In this document: positions 25,436 through 34,447 of the stretch, piece after piece
Layout: every line of letters begins with the position of its first letter
Numbering within the stretch: the first letter of the stretch is position 1
DNA from: Novosphingobium sediminicola
Lineage (GTDB): Bacteria > Pseudomonadota > Alphaproteobacteria > Sphingomonadales > Sphingomonadaceae
DNA: 64,000 nucleotides
Assembly (NCBI RefSeq): GCF_014196525.1
Contig: NZ_JACIDX010000014.1
Location: 62,001 to 126,000 of the forward strand
Direction: 5' to 3'
Notes under the pieces: generated by a model
What the model was told of the DNA's origin: nothing
Database searches by the model: none
What the model saw: the letters and a program-made list of their open reading frames with translations, nothing else
Position numbers and translations under genes: made by a program

Positions 25436-27859
25436 ATGTCTGCGCCACTCGACCACGCCACGCTGGCAACCGATCGGGTCAACCCCGCCCGCAGCGAAGT
25501 CCTGCCCCACCAACTGCCCGATGTGCTTGACGATTTTCCGCAGGCGCAGGTGCTCAGTCTGGACTGTTTCGACACGCTGATCTGGCGCGACACCTATCGC
25601 CCGGTCGATGTGTTCAAGGCGCTGCCCGGAATGGCCGGCACCCAGCGCGCCCGCGCCGAGGAAACCGCCCGCCGCGCCGCCCGCATTCTGGCGCGGGGCG
25701 AAGACATCACCATTGCCGAGATCTATGGCAGGCTGATGCCCGCCGCCTCGCCCGAGGTGCAGCAGGCCGCGATCCGCGCCGAACTGGATGCCGAGGCCAC
25801 CCATTGCTATGCCTTTACCCCCACGGTCGAGCTGATCCGCCGGGCCAAGGCGCGCGGGATGCAGGTGGTGATCGTGTCGGACACCTATCTGAGCGAGGAA
25901 ATGCTGCGCGAGCTGATCGCGCGGGCGGGGGGCGAGGAGCTCTCGGCCATGATCGACCGCGTGTTCGTTTCCTCGCATTGGCGCCTGCCCAAGGCCCGCG
26001 GGCTTTATCGCCATGTGCTGCCCGAACTGGGCGTCGATGCCGGGGCGGTGCTGCATATTGGCGACAATCTCAACGCCGACGTCAAGGGCGTGGCCCCCTT
26101 TGGCGTGCAGACGGTTCACCTCAAGCAATTCCACGCCGAGATCGAGCGTCAGTTGCGGCTGGAGGCCTGTCTCGACACGCTCTTGAGCGATGGATCGGAC
26201 ACGCTGGGCGCGCCCCAGCCCCACCGCGCCGCGCTGGCGCAATGGACCCCGCAATTGACCGATACGGCGCAGCATTTCGGCTATGCCGTGCTGGGGCCGA
26301 TCTTCACCGGCTATGACCGCTGGCTCTGCGCCGAGGCCGAGACGATCGGGAGCCGACGCGGCGGCAGGGTCCATCCGCTGTTCCTGATGCGCGACGGCCA
26401 TCTGCCGCTGCTGGTCCATCAGGCGCGCGGCGCAACCGGTGGCCATGCCGTCGAAATCAGCCGCTTTACCGCCACCGCCGCGATCTTCACCGCCGATGCG
26501 GCCATAGACGCCTATGTCGAGGACCAGTTGGGCACCGATCCGGCCGTGATCGCCCATCAGTTGCAGATCCCCCCCGCCGAGGTGAAGAAGCTGGCCGCCA
26601 TTGCGGACAAGACCAAGGGCACGCAGGCCCTTTATAGCCTGCTCGACCGGCGCGAGATCCGCCGTTTCATCCACAAGGCCGCGCGGCGCATGGCCGACCG
26701 GATGATCGCCCATATCCGCCATGCCGCCGATCCCCGGCCCGGCGATACGCTGATGCTGGTCGATCTCGGCTATAACGGCTCGGTGCAGAACCGGATCGAC
26801 GCGGTGCTGGCCGAGGCGCTGGGGGTGCATGTCGCGGGGCGCTATCTGTTGCTGCGCGAGGTCGAGGTCAGCGGGCTGGACAAGGCGGGCTATTTCGACG
26901 CGCGCCATTATGATCATGATGCACTCATCGCCATGGCCAACAATATCGCGGTCTTCGAACAATTCTGCACCAACACAGCCGGCTCGGTGGTCGATTATAC
27001 CGAACGCGGCGCACCGATCCGCCGGGCCAATGACATCAAACAGGCGCAAAGCGCGATCCGTGAGACGGCCCAGCAAGGATGCCTGCTTTTCGCCCAAACC
27101 CAGCCCGCCGCCAGCCAGCGCGCCCACCGCGACCCCGCCATGGACGCCGATCACTGGCGCCGCGCCAATGCCGCCGCACTGGCCCGGCTGATGTTTTTGC
27201 CCATGCCCTATGAATTGGGCGTGTTTGAAAGCTTCGAGCATGACGTCAATCTGGGCACCGCCGAAACCGTCGCGCTGTTTCACAAGGGCCACGCGCAAAA
27301 GGGGCTGCGTCAACAGGGCCTATTCTATCTGAAGGGTGCGCGGCGTATGTTTCTGCCCGCCGAATTGTCGGAAGAAGGCATGGCCACCCGCCTTGCCTAT
27401 CTGGCCTCCAGCCGCTTCGGCATGATGCTCAATGTCAGCGACTTTACCGCCGAGGGCGGCTTCCTTGTCCCCACGATCTACAGCAACGGGCGCGAGGTGG
27501 TCGAAACCCGCTTTAACGCGCTGCCCACGCATAATGGCTATCACAGCCTGTGCATTCCGATCGGCGATTGCCGCTATACCGCCGCGATCCAGTTCGGCGC
27601 GCTCTTCGACTGGATCGAGGTCTATTCAATCACCGCTCTGCCCCAGGCCGAGCATCTCAACAACACCCATGACACGGCCAGCCGCGAAATCGCGATGACG
27701 CCGGTGCTGGAGGGAATCGAGGCGCGTTCGGGCAATCTGTGGCAATGCACATCGCCCCACGGCTTTGCGCTGATCAACCCGCCGCCGCGCCGCAATGATA
27801 CGCCGATGATGTTGCTGGTGGTGTTCCGCCCGGTGACATGGAAGGAAGGCGCGGCCTGA
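25436..27859 (+). CDS. Large HAD-superfamily protein next to flagellin
   Basis: An 807-residue protein. Residues about 38-240 form a haloacid-dehalogenase-like domain: motif I LDCFDTL (Asp43), motif II IVSDTYLS, motif IV HIGDNLNADVKG. The remaining 560 residues include a second segment with LMRDGHLPLLV and LVDLGYNGSVQNRIDAVL and a C-terminal region of unknown fold. It resembles the large HAD proteins often encoded in surface-polysaccharide loci. Placed between motB and flagellin, it could act in flagellin or surface glycan modification, but this is inference from position only. A strong terminator follows. Confidence 0.65.
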   Translation: MSAPLDHATLATDRVNPARSEVLPHQLPDVLDDFPQAQVLSLDCFDTLIWRDTYRPVDVFKALPGMAGTQRARAEETARRAARILARGEDITIAEIYGRLMPAASPEVQQAAIRAELDAEATHCYAFTPTVELIRRAKARGMQVVIVSDTYLSEEMLRELIARAGGEELSAMIDRVFVSSHWRLPKARGLYRHVLPELGVDAGAVLHIGDNLNADVKGVAPFGVQTVHLKQFHAEIERQLRLEACLDTLLSDGSDTLGAPQPHRAALAQWTPQLTDTAQHFGYAVLGPIFTGYDRWLCAEAETIGSRRGGRVHPLFLMRDGHLPLLVHQARGATGGHAVEISRFTATAAIFTADAAIDAYVEDQLGTDPAVIAHQLQIPPAEVKKLAAIADKTKGTQALYSLLDRREIRRFIHKAARRMADRMIAHIRHAADPRPGDTLMLVDLGYNGSVQNRIDAVLAEALGVHVAGRYLLLREVEVSGLDKAGYFDARHYDHDALIAMANNIAVFEQFCTNTAGSVVDYTERGAPIRRANDIKQAQSAIRETAQQGCLLFAQTQPAASQRAHRDPAMDADHWRRANAAALARLMFLPMPYELGVFESFEHDVNLGTAETVALFHKGHAQKGLRQQGLFYLKGARRMFLPAELSEEGMATRLAYLASSRFGMMLNVSDFTAEGGFLVPTIYSNGREVVETRFNALPTHNGYHSLCIPIGDCRYTAAIQFGALFDWIEVYSITALPQAEHLNNTHDTASREIAMTPVLEGIEARSGNLWQCTSPHGFALINPPPRRNDTPMMLLVVFRPVTWKEGAA

Positions 27860-27882
27860 TCCCATCGCACCGCCGCGATTGC

Positions 27883-27917
27883 AAAACGCCGCGCCCCCAA
27901 CGGGACGCGGCGTTTTT
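27883..27917 (+). terminator. Rho-independent terminator after the HAD gene
   Basis: AAAACGCCGCG pairs with CGCGGCGTTTT over 11 bases, followed by a T-rich run TTTTTCTTT. It ends the motA-motB-HAD unit. Confidence 0.88.
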
Positions 27918-27966
27918 CTTTATGGACCGGCAGTAATCGGGAACAGTAATCGGGAAGTGAAACGCG

Positions 27967-28003
27967 AAAAAACCCGGCGCTTCCCTTGGGGGGAAGCACC
28001 GGG
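27967..28003 (-). terminator. Rho-independent terminator after flagellin
   Basis: On the minus strand a 13-base stem (one mismatch) with a five-base loop is followed by six T residues. It lies about 30 bases after the flagellin stop. Confidence 0.92.
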
Positions 28004-28031
28004 CCTGTCCGGGAATTATCCGGATCGCGGC

Positions 28032-28862
28032 TTACTTGAGCAGCGAGAGGACATTCTGCTGGCTCTGGTTGGCCTGGGCGATCATCGCGGTCGATGCCTG
28101 GCTCAGGATCTGGGCCTTGGCCATCGCGGTCGATTCAGCCGAATAGTCGGTGTCCTGAATGCGGCTGCGGGCGGCCGAGAGGTTGGTCGAGTTGTTGGTC
28201 AGGTTGTTGACCGCCGACTGGAGCTGGCTCTGACCGGCGCCGAAACCGGCGGCCGCGGTCGAAACCTGACGGATCAGCGTGTCCATCGTGTCGATGGTGG
28301 ACGAGGCCGAACCGCTGGTGGAAACGTCGATGTTGGCGCTCTGCGCATCCCAATCGATGCCCTGCGAGGTCAGCGTGATCGTGTCCGAGCTGTTCGCACC
28401 GGCCTGGATCGAGAAGGTCGTGGTCGAGGCCGAACCGGCGCCGGCGGTGTTGAACAGCGCGTTGCCGTTGAACTTGGTGTCCGACAGGATCGAGCCGATC
28501 TGGGTCTTGAGCGAGTCGACTTCCTGCTGCATGTCCTGACGGTCGGTGTCCTGATAGGTGCCCGAGGTGGACTGCACCGACAGTTCACGAACGCGCTGCA
28601 TCATGTTGGTCACTTCGGTCAGCGACCCTTGCGCCGTCTGAGCCAGCGAGATGCCGTCGTTGGCGTTCTTGATGCCCTGGTTCATACCGTTGATCTGGCT
28701 GGTCATCGAGGTCGAAATGGCCAGACCTGCCGCGTCGTCGGCGGCCGAGTTGATGCGCGTGCCGGTCGACAGGCGGGTCATCGCCTTGGCGGTCATGTTG
28801 GCGGCGCTGTTCGATGCATTGGTTGCCTGAAGGGCGTTAACGTTGGTGTTGATGACAGTCAT
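28032..28862 (-). CDS. fliC: Flagellin
   Basis: A 276-residue flagellin. The conserved N-terminus (MTVINTNVNALQATNASNSA, then MTRLSTGTRINSAADDAAGLAIS) and C-terminus (SRIQDTDYSAESTAMAKAQILSQASTAMIAQANQSQQNVLSLL) flank a short variable region of about 90 residues, so the filament protein is of the compact alphaproteobacterial type. It is the only flagellin in the window. It is transcribed against the rest of the fli/flg genes, with its own terminator and a FliA-type promoter candidate. The start has a GGGAG site. Confidence 0.97.
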   Translation of the reverse strand: MTVINTNVNALQATNASNSAANMTAKAMTRLSTGTRINSAADDAAGLAISTSMTSQINGMNQGIKNANDGISLAQTAQGSLTEVTNMMQRVRELSVQSTSGTYQDTDRQDMQQEVDSLKTQIGSILSDTKFNGNALFNTAGAGSASTTTFSIQAGANSSDTITLTSQGIDWDAQSANIDVSTSGSASSTIDTMDTLIRQVSTAAAGFGAGQSQLQSAVNNLTNNSTNLSAARSRIQDTDYSAESTAMAKAQILSQASTAMIAQANQSQQNVLSLLK

Positions 28863-28930
28863 GGTTCACTCCCGATTTGTCCCGAAGGTTGCCAGCCCGC
28901 CGGTCCATCCGGTACTGGCTGCCAGCCACT

Positions 28931-28958
28931 AGAGCGGTTGGGGCAGCGCCAATTTAAG
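28931..28958 (-). promoter_or_regulatory. Candidate sigma-28 promoter for flagellin
   Basis: On the minus strand CTTAAA is followed, 14 bases after its TAAA, by ACCGCTCT, close to the FliA consensus (TAAA...GCCGATAA) but one base shorter in spacing. Transcription would begin near 28925, giving a leader of about 63 bases with a GGGAG ribosome site. Confidence 0.55.
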
Positions 28959-29191
28959 CCCTTTGCGAAAATTTGTGCGCAGGGGCCGACAAGTCCTTTT
29001 TAGCCAAACAGGTGATTCGCACAGGCTCGCTCGCGGTAACGAATCAACCCCCGCACGACCCGCATGTGACGGTCGGCGTCTGCGGTTTTTAAGCCCCCGA
29101 AATAATTTTTTTCCCACCTTGTTGGGCAAGCAGCCCGTAGTGGCCGCAAAACGGGGCGGTGAATCCGGCAAAATAGGGATTGTTACGAGGA

Positions 29192-29219
29192 CTTAAATAA
29201 CGCCGGATTTTGACGTTGC
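29192..29219 (+). promoter_or_regulatory. CTTAAA-N14-GACGTTGC element before the activator gene
   Basis: This element has the same spacing as the flagellin and flgM candidates, with a less similar -10 half. The start site would be near 29224, 44 bases before the ATG. Whether FliA or another sigma factor reads it is unclear. Confidence 0.3.
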
Positions 29220-29267
29220 GGTGGCAAAAACAGCCTCGGGAATGGTCAAATCCGGGACTGGGAAAAC

Positions 29268-30617
29268 ATGGACTACATCGACGTCACCAACAGCACGGCA
29301 CAGCGGCACGCCCCGCTGGTTCAGCGTGCCGGGGCGGTCATCGCCACGATGGGCAGCACCTGCAAGCTGCGCCTGATCGAGGGCGAGGCCGATGGCAAAG
29401 CCTGCGTGCATGGCGACGATCGCACCACAATCTTGCTGTTTCACGGCCAGACCAACCGGCTCGACCGGCTGCCGGTTCCGCGCGGCGGGCGCAAACCGCG
29501 TTTCGCGCTCAACTATGCCGATCCGGCAAGTGAAGATGCGTTGGCCGCGTTAATCTCTTGTGCCACTTTGGGAGGTCCGGTCGCGGCCGATCCCGACTCG
29601 CTTTCGGTTCTCGCGCTGGCCGAGCGTCTGGCGATGAGCGACATTCCCGTCCTGATCGGCGGCCCCACCGGCACCGGCAAGGAAGTGCTCAGCCGTTTCA
29701 TTCATGACAGCAGCCCGCGCAAGAACGGCCCTTTCATTGCCGTCAACTGCGCCGCCATGCCCGAGGCCATGCTCGAAGCCCTGTTGTTCGGCCATACCAA
29801 GGGCGCTTTTACCGGCGCGACCAGCGCCAACGAGGGGTTTTTCCGCGCGGCCGACGGCGGCACGCTGCTGCTTGACGAGATTGCCGAAATGCCGCTGGCG
29901 CTTCAGGCCAAATTGCTGCGCGCGCTTCAGGAAGGCGAAGTGGTGCCCATCGGCGCGACCCAGCCGGTGCGTTTCGATGTGCGCATCATTGCTGCGGCCA
30001 ACCGCGATCTGCCCACCGAAGTGGCGCAGGGCCGGTTCCGCGCCGATCTGTTCTATCGCCTCAATGTCTTTCCTCTGGCGCTCAAACCGCTGCGCGAAAG
30101 GCTGGAGGACATCGCCCCGCTGGCCTTCGCCCTCGCCCAGCGCCACACGCCCGCGCATCGCGCCGTGCCGTGGATCAGCGCCGAGGCGATCAGCCTGCTG
30201 CGCACCCATGGCTGGCCGGGCAATGTGCGCGAGCTGGAAAATGTCATCCGCCGCGCGCTGCTGCTGGCCGAAGGTCTGGGCGGTTCGCCCAGCGCGCAAA
30301 TCGGCCCCGAACATATCCGCTTTGATTGTGTGGCCAAGCTGGTTGAAGAACCGGTGGCGGCAAGCGAGCCGGTCGCTGCCCCGGCGACGCCCGTTCTTGA
30401 GATGCCCGAACCGGCCCCCGCCACCGGGCGCAAGCTGGCCAGCATCGTGCAGGTGAGCGAGGCCAAGGCAATCCTTGAAACGCTGGCGGCCTGTGGCGGC
30501 AGCCGGATCGCCGCCGCGCGCCAGTTGGGCATTTCCGAACGCACATTGCGCTACCGGCTCGCCTCGCTGCGTGAAGCCGGGATGCCGGTGGCCGCCGTGG
30601 GTGGAGGCCGCAGATGA
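29268..30617 (+). CDS. Sigma-54-dependent flagellar transcription activator, FlbD/FleQ-like
   Basis: A 449-residue enhancer-binding protein. The first 105 residues are a non-catalytic N-terminal region with no receiver signature that I can see. The AAA+ domain (about 107-340) has Walker A GGPTGTGKE (131-139), the sigma-54 contact loop GAFTGA (179-184) and Walker B LLLDE (200-204). A Fis-type HTH closes the protein (SRIAAARQLGISERTLRYRLASL). Directly upstream of fliE and in a cluster with four sigma-54 promoters, it is the obvious activator of the basal-body and hook genes. It overlaps fliE by four bases. Confidence 0.9.
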   Translation: MDYIDVTNSTAQRHAPLVQRAGAVIATMGSTCKLRLIEGEADGKACVHGDDRTTILLFHGQTNRLDRLPVPRGGRKPRFALNYADPASEDALAALISCATLGGPVAADPDSLSVLALAERLAMSDIPVLIGGPTGTGKEVLSRFIHDSSPRKNGPFIAVNCAAMPEAMLEALLFGHTKGAFTGATSANEGFFRAADGGTLLLDEIAEMPLALQAKLLRALQEGEVVPIGATQPVRFDVRIIAAANRDLPTEVAQGRFRADLFYRLNVFPLALKPLRERLEDIAPLAFALAQRHTPAHRAVPWISAEAISLLRTHGWPGNVRELENVIRRALLLAEGLGGSPSAQIGPEHIRFDCVAKLVEEPVAASEPVAAPATPVLEMPEPAPATGRKLASIVQVSEAKAILETLAACGGSRIAAARQLGISERTLRYRLASLREAGMPVAAVGGGRR

Positions 30618-31000
30618 GCAGCATCGGGGGCATAGGTGGAGCAAGCGGCAGCGCATGGGGCGGGGCATCGGGCCTGCGCGAGATCATGCAGTTGCGCGCC
30701 CAGATCATCGAAAAATCACAGATCCTGCAACAGATCCACTCGCCCCAGACCCAGTCTGTCGGCGCGAGCGCATCGGGTCAGGGCCATTTCACCGACAGGC
30801 TGAACGAGGCGATGCAATCGGTGAACGCCACCCAGCAGCGCGCCGACCAACTGACCACGGCCTATGAAACCGGCCAGACGCAGGATGTCGCCAAGGTGAT
30901 GCTGGCGCGGCAGGAGGCCTCTGTGGGTTTCGAGGCCACGCTTCAGGTGCGCAACAAGCTGCTCTCCGCCTATCAAGACATCATGAAGATGGGGGTCTGA
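30614..31000 (+). CDS. fliE: Flagellar hook-basal body protein FliE
   Basis: A 128-residue protein. The C-terminal half (FTDRLNEAMQSVNATQQRADQLTTAYETGQTQDVAKVMLARQEASVGFEATLQVRNKLLSAYQDIMKMGV) is the conserved FliE domain that links MS ring and rod. The N-terminus is Gly/Ser-rich. ATGA overlap with the activator gene; fliF follows three bases later. Confidence 0.95.
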   Translation: MSSIGGIGGASGSAWGGASGLREIMQLRAQIIEKSQILQQIHSPQTQSVGASASGQGHFTDRLNEAMQSVNATQQRADQLTTAYETGQTQDVAKVMLARQEASVGFEATLQVRNKLLSAYQDIMKMGV

Positions 31001-31003
31001 TAA

Positions 31004-32731
31004 ATGGCTGACCTTGTTCCGGCCGCCGAAATGGGCGGCCTGCCCGCCACGACGCCGGGCTCCATCCTGACCCCGCTGACCGCGCCCGATGCCGGGCCGC
31101 CGATGGCGCGCGCGCGCGCTTTTCTGGGTCAGGGGCCGGTCAAAAAGGCGCTGCCCTGGTTTGCGGGCGTGTCCTTGCTGGGCGCGGGCGCGCTGGCATG
31201 GGGCATGTTGGCCCAGCCGCCCCAGCGCGTGCTTTATTCGCATCTCGACGATGGCGAGCGCGCCAATGTCGCCGAACAGCTCGACAAGGCCAAGATCACC
31301 TATTCGATCGACAATTCCACCGGCACGCTGACCGTGGATGAAGGCAATCTCTACAAGGCGCGCATGGTCGTGGCGCAGAGCGGGACGCTCTCGATGCCCG
31401 ATACGGCCAATGACAGCCTCGACAAATTGCCGATGGGCGCCAGCCGCGCGCTGGAGGGCGAACGCCTGCGCGCCGCACGCGAACATGAGCTGATGCTCTC
31501 GCTCAAGGAAATCGAGGGCGTCCAGTCGGTGCGCGTCCACATTGCCGAGGGCGAGAAATCGGTCTTCGTGCGCGATCAGATCGCCCCTTCGGCCTCGGTC
31601 ATGCTGCGCCTTGCCGATGGTCGTCAGCTTTCGGACAAGCAGGTTCAGGCCGTGGTCAATCTGGTGGCAGGCTCGGTGCCCGGCCTCTCGCCCGATGCGG
31701 TGCGCGTGGTCGATCAACGCGGCCGCCTGCTGACCGATCGCGGCGGGGCGGACAGCGACCGACTGGAAATGCAGGCCCGGCTGGAGGACAAGCTGCACGG
31801 ACAGGTTGCCGCGCTGCTGACCCCGATGCTGGGCGACGACAATTTCACCAGCGAGGTCCAGATCGATCTGGACATGGAGCAGGTGACCAGCGCGCGCGAA
31901 TCCTATGACAAGCAGGGCGCCGTGCGCAGCGAGACCAGCCAGCAAAGCCAGCAGGCCGCCACCCCGCAGGCATCGGGCATACCCGGCACGCTGTCGAACA
32001 CCCCGCCACCCGTCACCCAGCCTTCGCCCGGCGCGCCGCAAGGCACGCCCACATCCGCTGCTGGCCCCGCCCCCACCGCCAGCGAAACCAGCGCCAGCAA
32101 GAATTACGAGCTGGGCCGCGAAGTGGCCGTGACCAACCGCGAGCCGGGCCGCATCCGCCGCCTGTCGGTGGCGGTCGCGCTTTCCTCCAAGGCGATGGCC
32201 AAGGCCAAGCAGACCGACATCGACCAGATCAAGTCGCTCGTCTCGGCCGCCGTGGGCGCCGATCCGGCGCGCGGCGATCAAGTGGCCGTGGTGGTGCGCA
32301 GTTTCGAGCCTATCACCAACGCGCCCGCGCCTTTCTATGAAGCGCCGTGGTTTGCCCGCACGCTGCATTATGGGGCCATGCTGTTGGGCACGCTGATGGT
32401 GCTGCTGCTGGGCGTGCGCCCGCTGATCAAGGCGATCCGGGGCGACAAGCCTGCCGCCAAGAAGCTGTCCAAGGCCGATAAGGCCAAGGCGCTGGCCGCA
32501 GCGCAGGAAGAGGCGGCAGCCGCCGAGGCTGCCTCTGCCGCCGATCCGCCCGGCCTTGCCGCCATCTCTCCGCGCAGCCGCGATCCCGAGCCGCAGCCCA
32601 TCGACGCCCGCATGATCGAGCGTCAGGTCGGCCTGGCCCAGCAAATCGTCGACACCAAACCCGACACGGCGGTCATCGCCCTGCGCCAGATGTTGCAGCA
32701 GCCCACCCATGAAGAGGCGCCCACGCCATGA
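31004..32731 (+). CDS. fliF: Flagellar MS-ring protein FliF
   Basis: A 575-residue protein with two membrane helices (about residues 47-68 and 458-480) enclosing the large periplasmic ring-building domains. Conserved segments include RVLYSHLDDGERANVAEQLDKAKI and EHELMLSLKEIEGVQSVRVHIA. The C-terminal cytoplasmic tail (about 545-575) binds FliG. A Pro/Ala/Thr-rich insertion lies before the second helix. It overlaps fliG by four bases. Confidence 0.97.
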   Translation: MADLVPAAEMGGLPATTPGSILTPLTAPDAGPPMARARAFLGQGPVKKALPWFAGVSLLGAGALAWGMLAQPPQRVLYSHLDDGERANVAEQLDKAKITYSIDNSTGTLTVDEGNLYKARMVVAQSGTLSMPDTANDSLDKLPMGASRALEGERLRAAREHELMLSLKEIEGVQSVRVHIAEGEKSVFVRDQIAPSASVMLRLADGRQLSDKQVQAVVNLVAGSVPGLSPDAVRVVDQRGRLLTDRGGADSDRLEMQARLEDKLHGQVAALLTPMLGDDNFTSEVQIDLDMEQVTSARESYDKQGAVRSETSQQSQQAATPQASGIPGTLSNTPPPVTQPSPGAPQGTPTSAAGPAPTASETSASKNYELGREVAVTNREPGRIRRLSVAVALSSKAMAKAKQTDIDQIKSLVSAAVGADPARGDQVAVVVRSFEPITNAPAPFYEAPWFARTLHYGAMLLGTLMVLLLGVRPLIKAIRGDKPAAKKLSKADKAKALAAAQEEAAAAEAASAADPPGLAAISPRSRDPEPQPIDARMIERQVGLAQQIVDTKPDTAVIALRQMLQQPTHEEAPTP

Positions 32732-33774
32732 GCGAGATGAATTCCATCGAAATGCAAGACGCCGCCGCGCTCGCCATACCTCCCCTTTCCGATGCCGAGG
32801 CGGCCGCCGTGCTGGTGATGCTGCTGGATGAAGATCAGGCCAGCCGGATGCTGGGGCAATTGAGCCCGGCCGAATTGCAATTGCTGGGGCAAAAAATGTG
32901 CGCTCTGGGCGAAATCGGGCCCGAGGCGATCTGCCGCGCGGTCGATGGCTTTGCCGCCCGCACCGAAAAGCTCGGCATCCACGCATGGGGCCGCACCGAC
33001 CGCGTGCATGGCATGATGCGCCGCGCCGTTGGCACGATCAAGGCCGACAATCTGATGGAGCGCATCGCGCCTGAGGCTCCGCCCGCCAGCCCGCTCGACA
33101 TCACCCGCTGGCTCAACCCTGCGGCCATTGTGCCGCTGGTGCGGGGCGAGCATCCCCAGGCGATTGCCGTGTTGCTGATCCAGCTTGAAGCCGATGTCGC
33201 GGCCAAGGTGCTGCATTCGCTGCCGCCCGAACAGCAGACGCAGGTGGTTCACCGCGTCGCCACGATGGGCCCGGTCAGCCCCGAGGCGCTCCTGATGCTG
33301 GAGGAATTGCTCAGCCGCCGGATCATCGAGTTTCACGGGCGCGGCACGCTGGCCATGGGGGGCGCGAAAAACGCCGCCGAAATCATCAACAACTCGGCCA
33401 AGACCGTGGAAAAGCGCGTCATTCCCGAGATCACCAAGATGGACAAGGCGCTGGCCCGCGCGATCGAAAACGAGATGTTCAAATTCGAGCATCTCTTCGA
33501 ACTCGATCCCAAATCCATGGGCGCGCTGCTGCGCGAGGTGGAGAGCGACATTCTCATCAACGCGCTCAAAGGCATTGCGGAGGATCAGCGCGACGTGTTC
33601 TTCGCCGCCATGTCCAGCCGCGCGGCCGATGGCGTCAAGGACGAGATCGCCAGCCGTGGCCGGTTGAAAATGGCCGATTGCGTCGAGGCGCAAAAACAGA
33701 TCGTCACCGCCGCGCGCCGTCTGGCCGCAGAGGGTGTGATCTCCTTCGGCAGCGGCGAGGACGATTATGTCTGA
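32728..33774 (+). CDS. fliG: Flagellar motor switch protein FliG
   Basis: A 348-residue switch protein. The middle domain contains EHPQAIAVLLIQLEADVAAKVLHSLPPEQQTQVVHRVATM, and the C-terminal torque domain includes the charged helix DVFFAAMSSRAADGVKDEIASRG that faces MotA. FliG binds FliF and FliM and converts stator movement to rotation. It overlaps fliH by eight bases. Confidence 0.97.
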   Translation: MSEMNSIEMQDAAALAIPPLSDAEAAAVLVMLLDEDQASRMLGQLSPAELQLLGQKMCALGEIGPEAICRAVDGFAARTEKLGIHAWGRTDRVHGMMRRAVGTIKADNLMERIAPEAPPASPLDITRWLNPAAIVPLVRGEHPQAIAVLLIQLEADVAAKVLHSLPPEQQTQVVHRVATMGPVSPEALLMLEELLSRRIIEFHGRGTLAMGGAKNAAEIINNSAKTVEKRVIPEITKMDKALARAIENEMFKFEHLFELDPKSMGALLREVESDILINALKGIAEDQRDVFFAAMSSRAADGVKDEIASRGRLKMADCVEAQKQIVTAARRLAAEGVISFGSGEDDYV

Positions 33775-34447
33775 TCTGGGCGCCATGCTGGGCAGCGGCA
33801 GCGGAGGCTTCACGCCGGACGCGCGCTTTGCCGGGCTGCGCGGGATCGAGGAGGAACTGCCTCGCCCGCTCTCGGTCATGCGGATGCGGTTTGGCGCCGA
33901 TGTCGTGCCCGCCGCCTCCGCCCCGCCCCCGGTCATGGTGCCCGAATTTCCGGCCGAGCCGGACCCGATGGAGGAAGCCCGCGCCGATGCCTATGCTCAA
34001 GGCTGGGCCGATGCGCAGGAGGCCGCCGAAATGGCCGCGGTGCAGGCCGACAAGACGCGCGGGCGGATGGAAACGGTCATTCACCGGCTGGATGGCGAAC
34101 TGGCCGAGCAATTCCGCCAGCGCCTGATGGAAACGGTGATCGCGCTGTGTGAAAGCTGCCTTGCGCCGCTGGCGCTGGACAAGGATGCGCTGCTGCGCCG
34201 GGTTGAACGCGCGGCGGCCATGTTCTCCCGCGCCGACGATGAACGGGTGATCCGGCTGCACCCGGATGATCTGGCCGCAGTTCAGGCGCGCCTGCCCGAG
34301 GACTGGAATGTTCAACCCGACCCGACGGTGGAGCGCGGCGCAATCCGCGTGGAAAGCGGCGGCGGCGAGGATGGCGGCGCCGAGGACGGCCCGCGCCAAT
34401 GGCGCCGCGCCATCGCCGAGGCGCTCGATGTGGGCGGGCTGGACTGA
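33767..34447 (+). CDS. fliH: Flagellar assembly protein FliH
   Basis: A 226-residue protein with a Pro/Ala-rich N-terminal third and a helical stretch (EEARADAYAQGWADAQEAAEMAAVQADKTRGRMETVIHRL) typical of FliH/HrpE proteins; the C-terminal half (VIALCESCLAPLALDKDALLRRVERAAAMF) resembles the ATPase-binding region. FliH regulates the FliI ATPase of the export apparatus. The gene lies between fliG and fliI; sequence conservation in this family is low. Confidence 0.85.
   Translation: MSDLGAMLGSGSGGFTPDARFAGLRGIEEELPRPLSVMRMRFGADVVPAASAPPPVMVPEFPAEPDPMEEARADAYAQGWADAQEAAEMAAVQADKTRGRMETVIHRLDGELAEQFRQRLMETVIALCESCLAPLALDKDALLRRVERAAAMFSRADDERVIRLHPDDLAAVQARLPEDWNVQPDPTVERGAIRVESGGGEDGGAEDGPRQWRRAIAEALDVGGLD

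Larger units (their letters stand above)
28863..29267. other. Divergent control region between flagellin and the sigma-54 activator
   Basis: About 405 bases without a gene. It contains the candidate sigma-28 promoter for flagellin (28931-28958), a GGCAAAAT motif (29167-29174), a second CTTAAA element facing the activator gene (29192-29219), and an imperfect inverted repeat (CCGGATTTTGAC at 29203 with GTCAAATCCGG at 29248). Confidence 0.6.
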
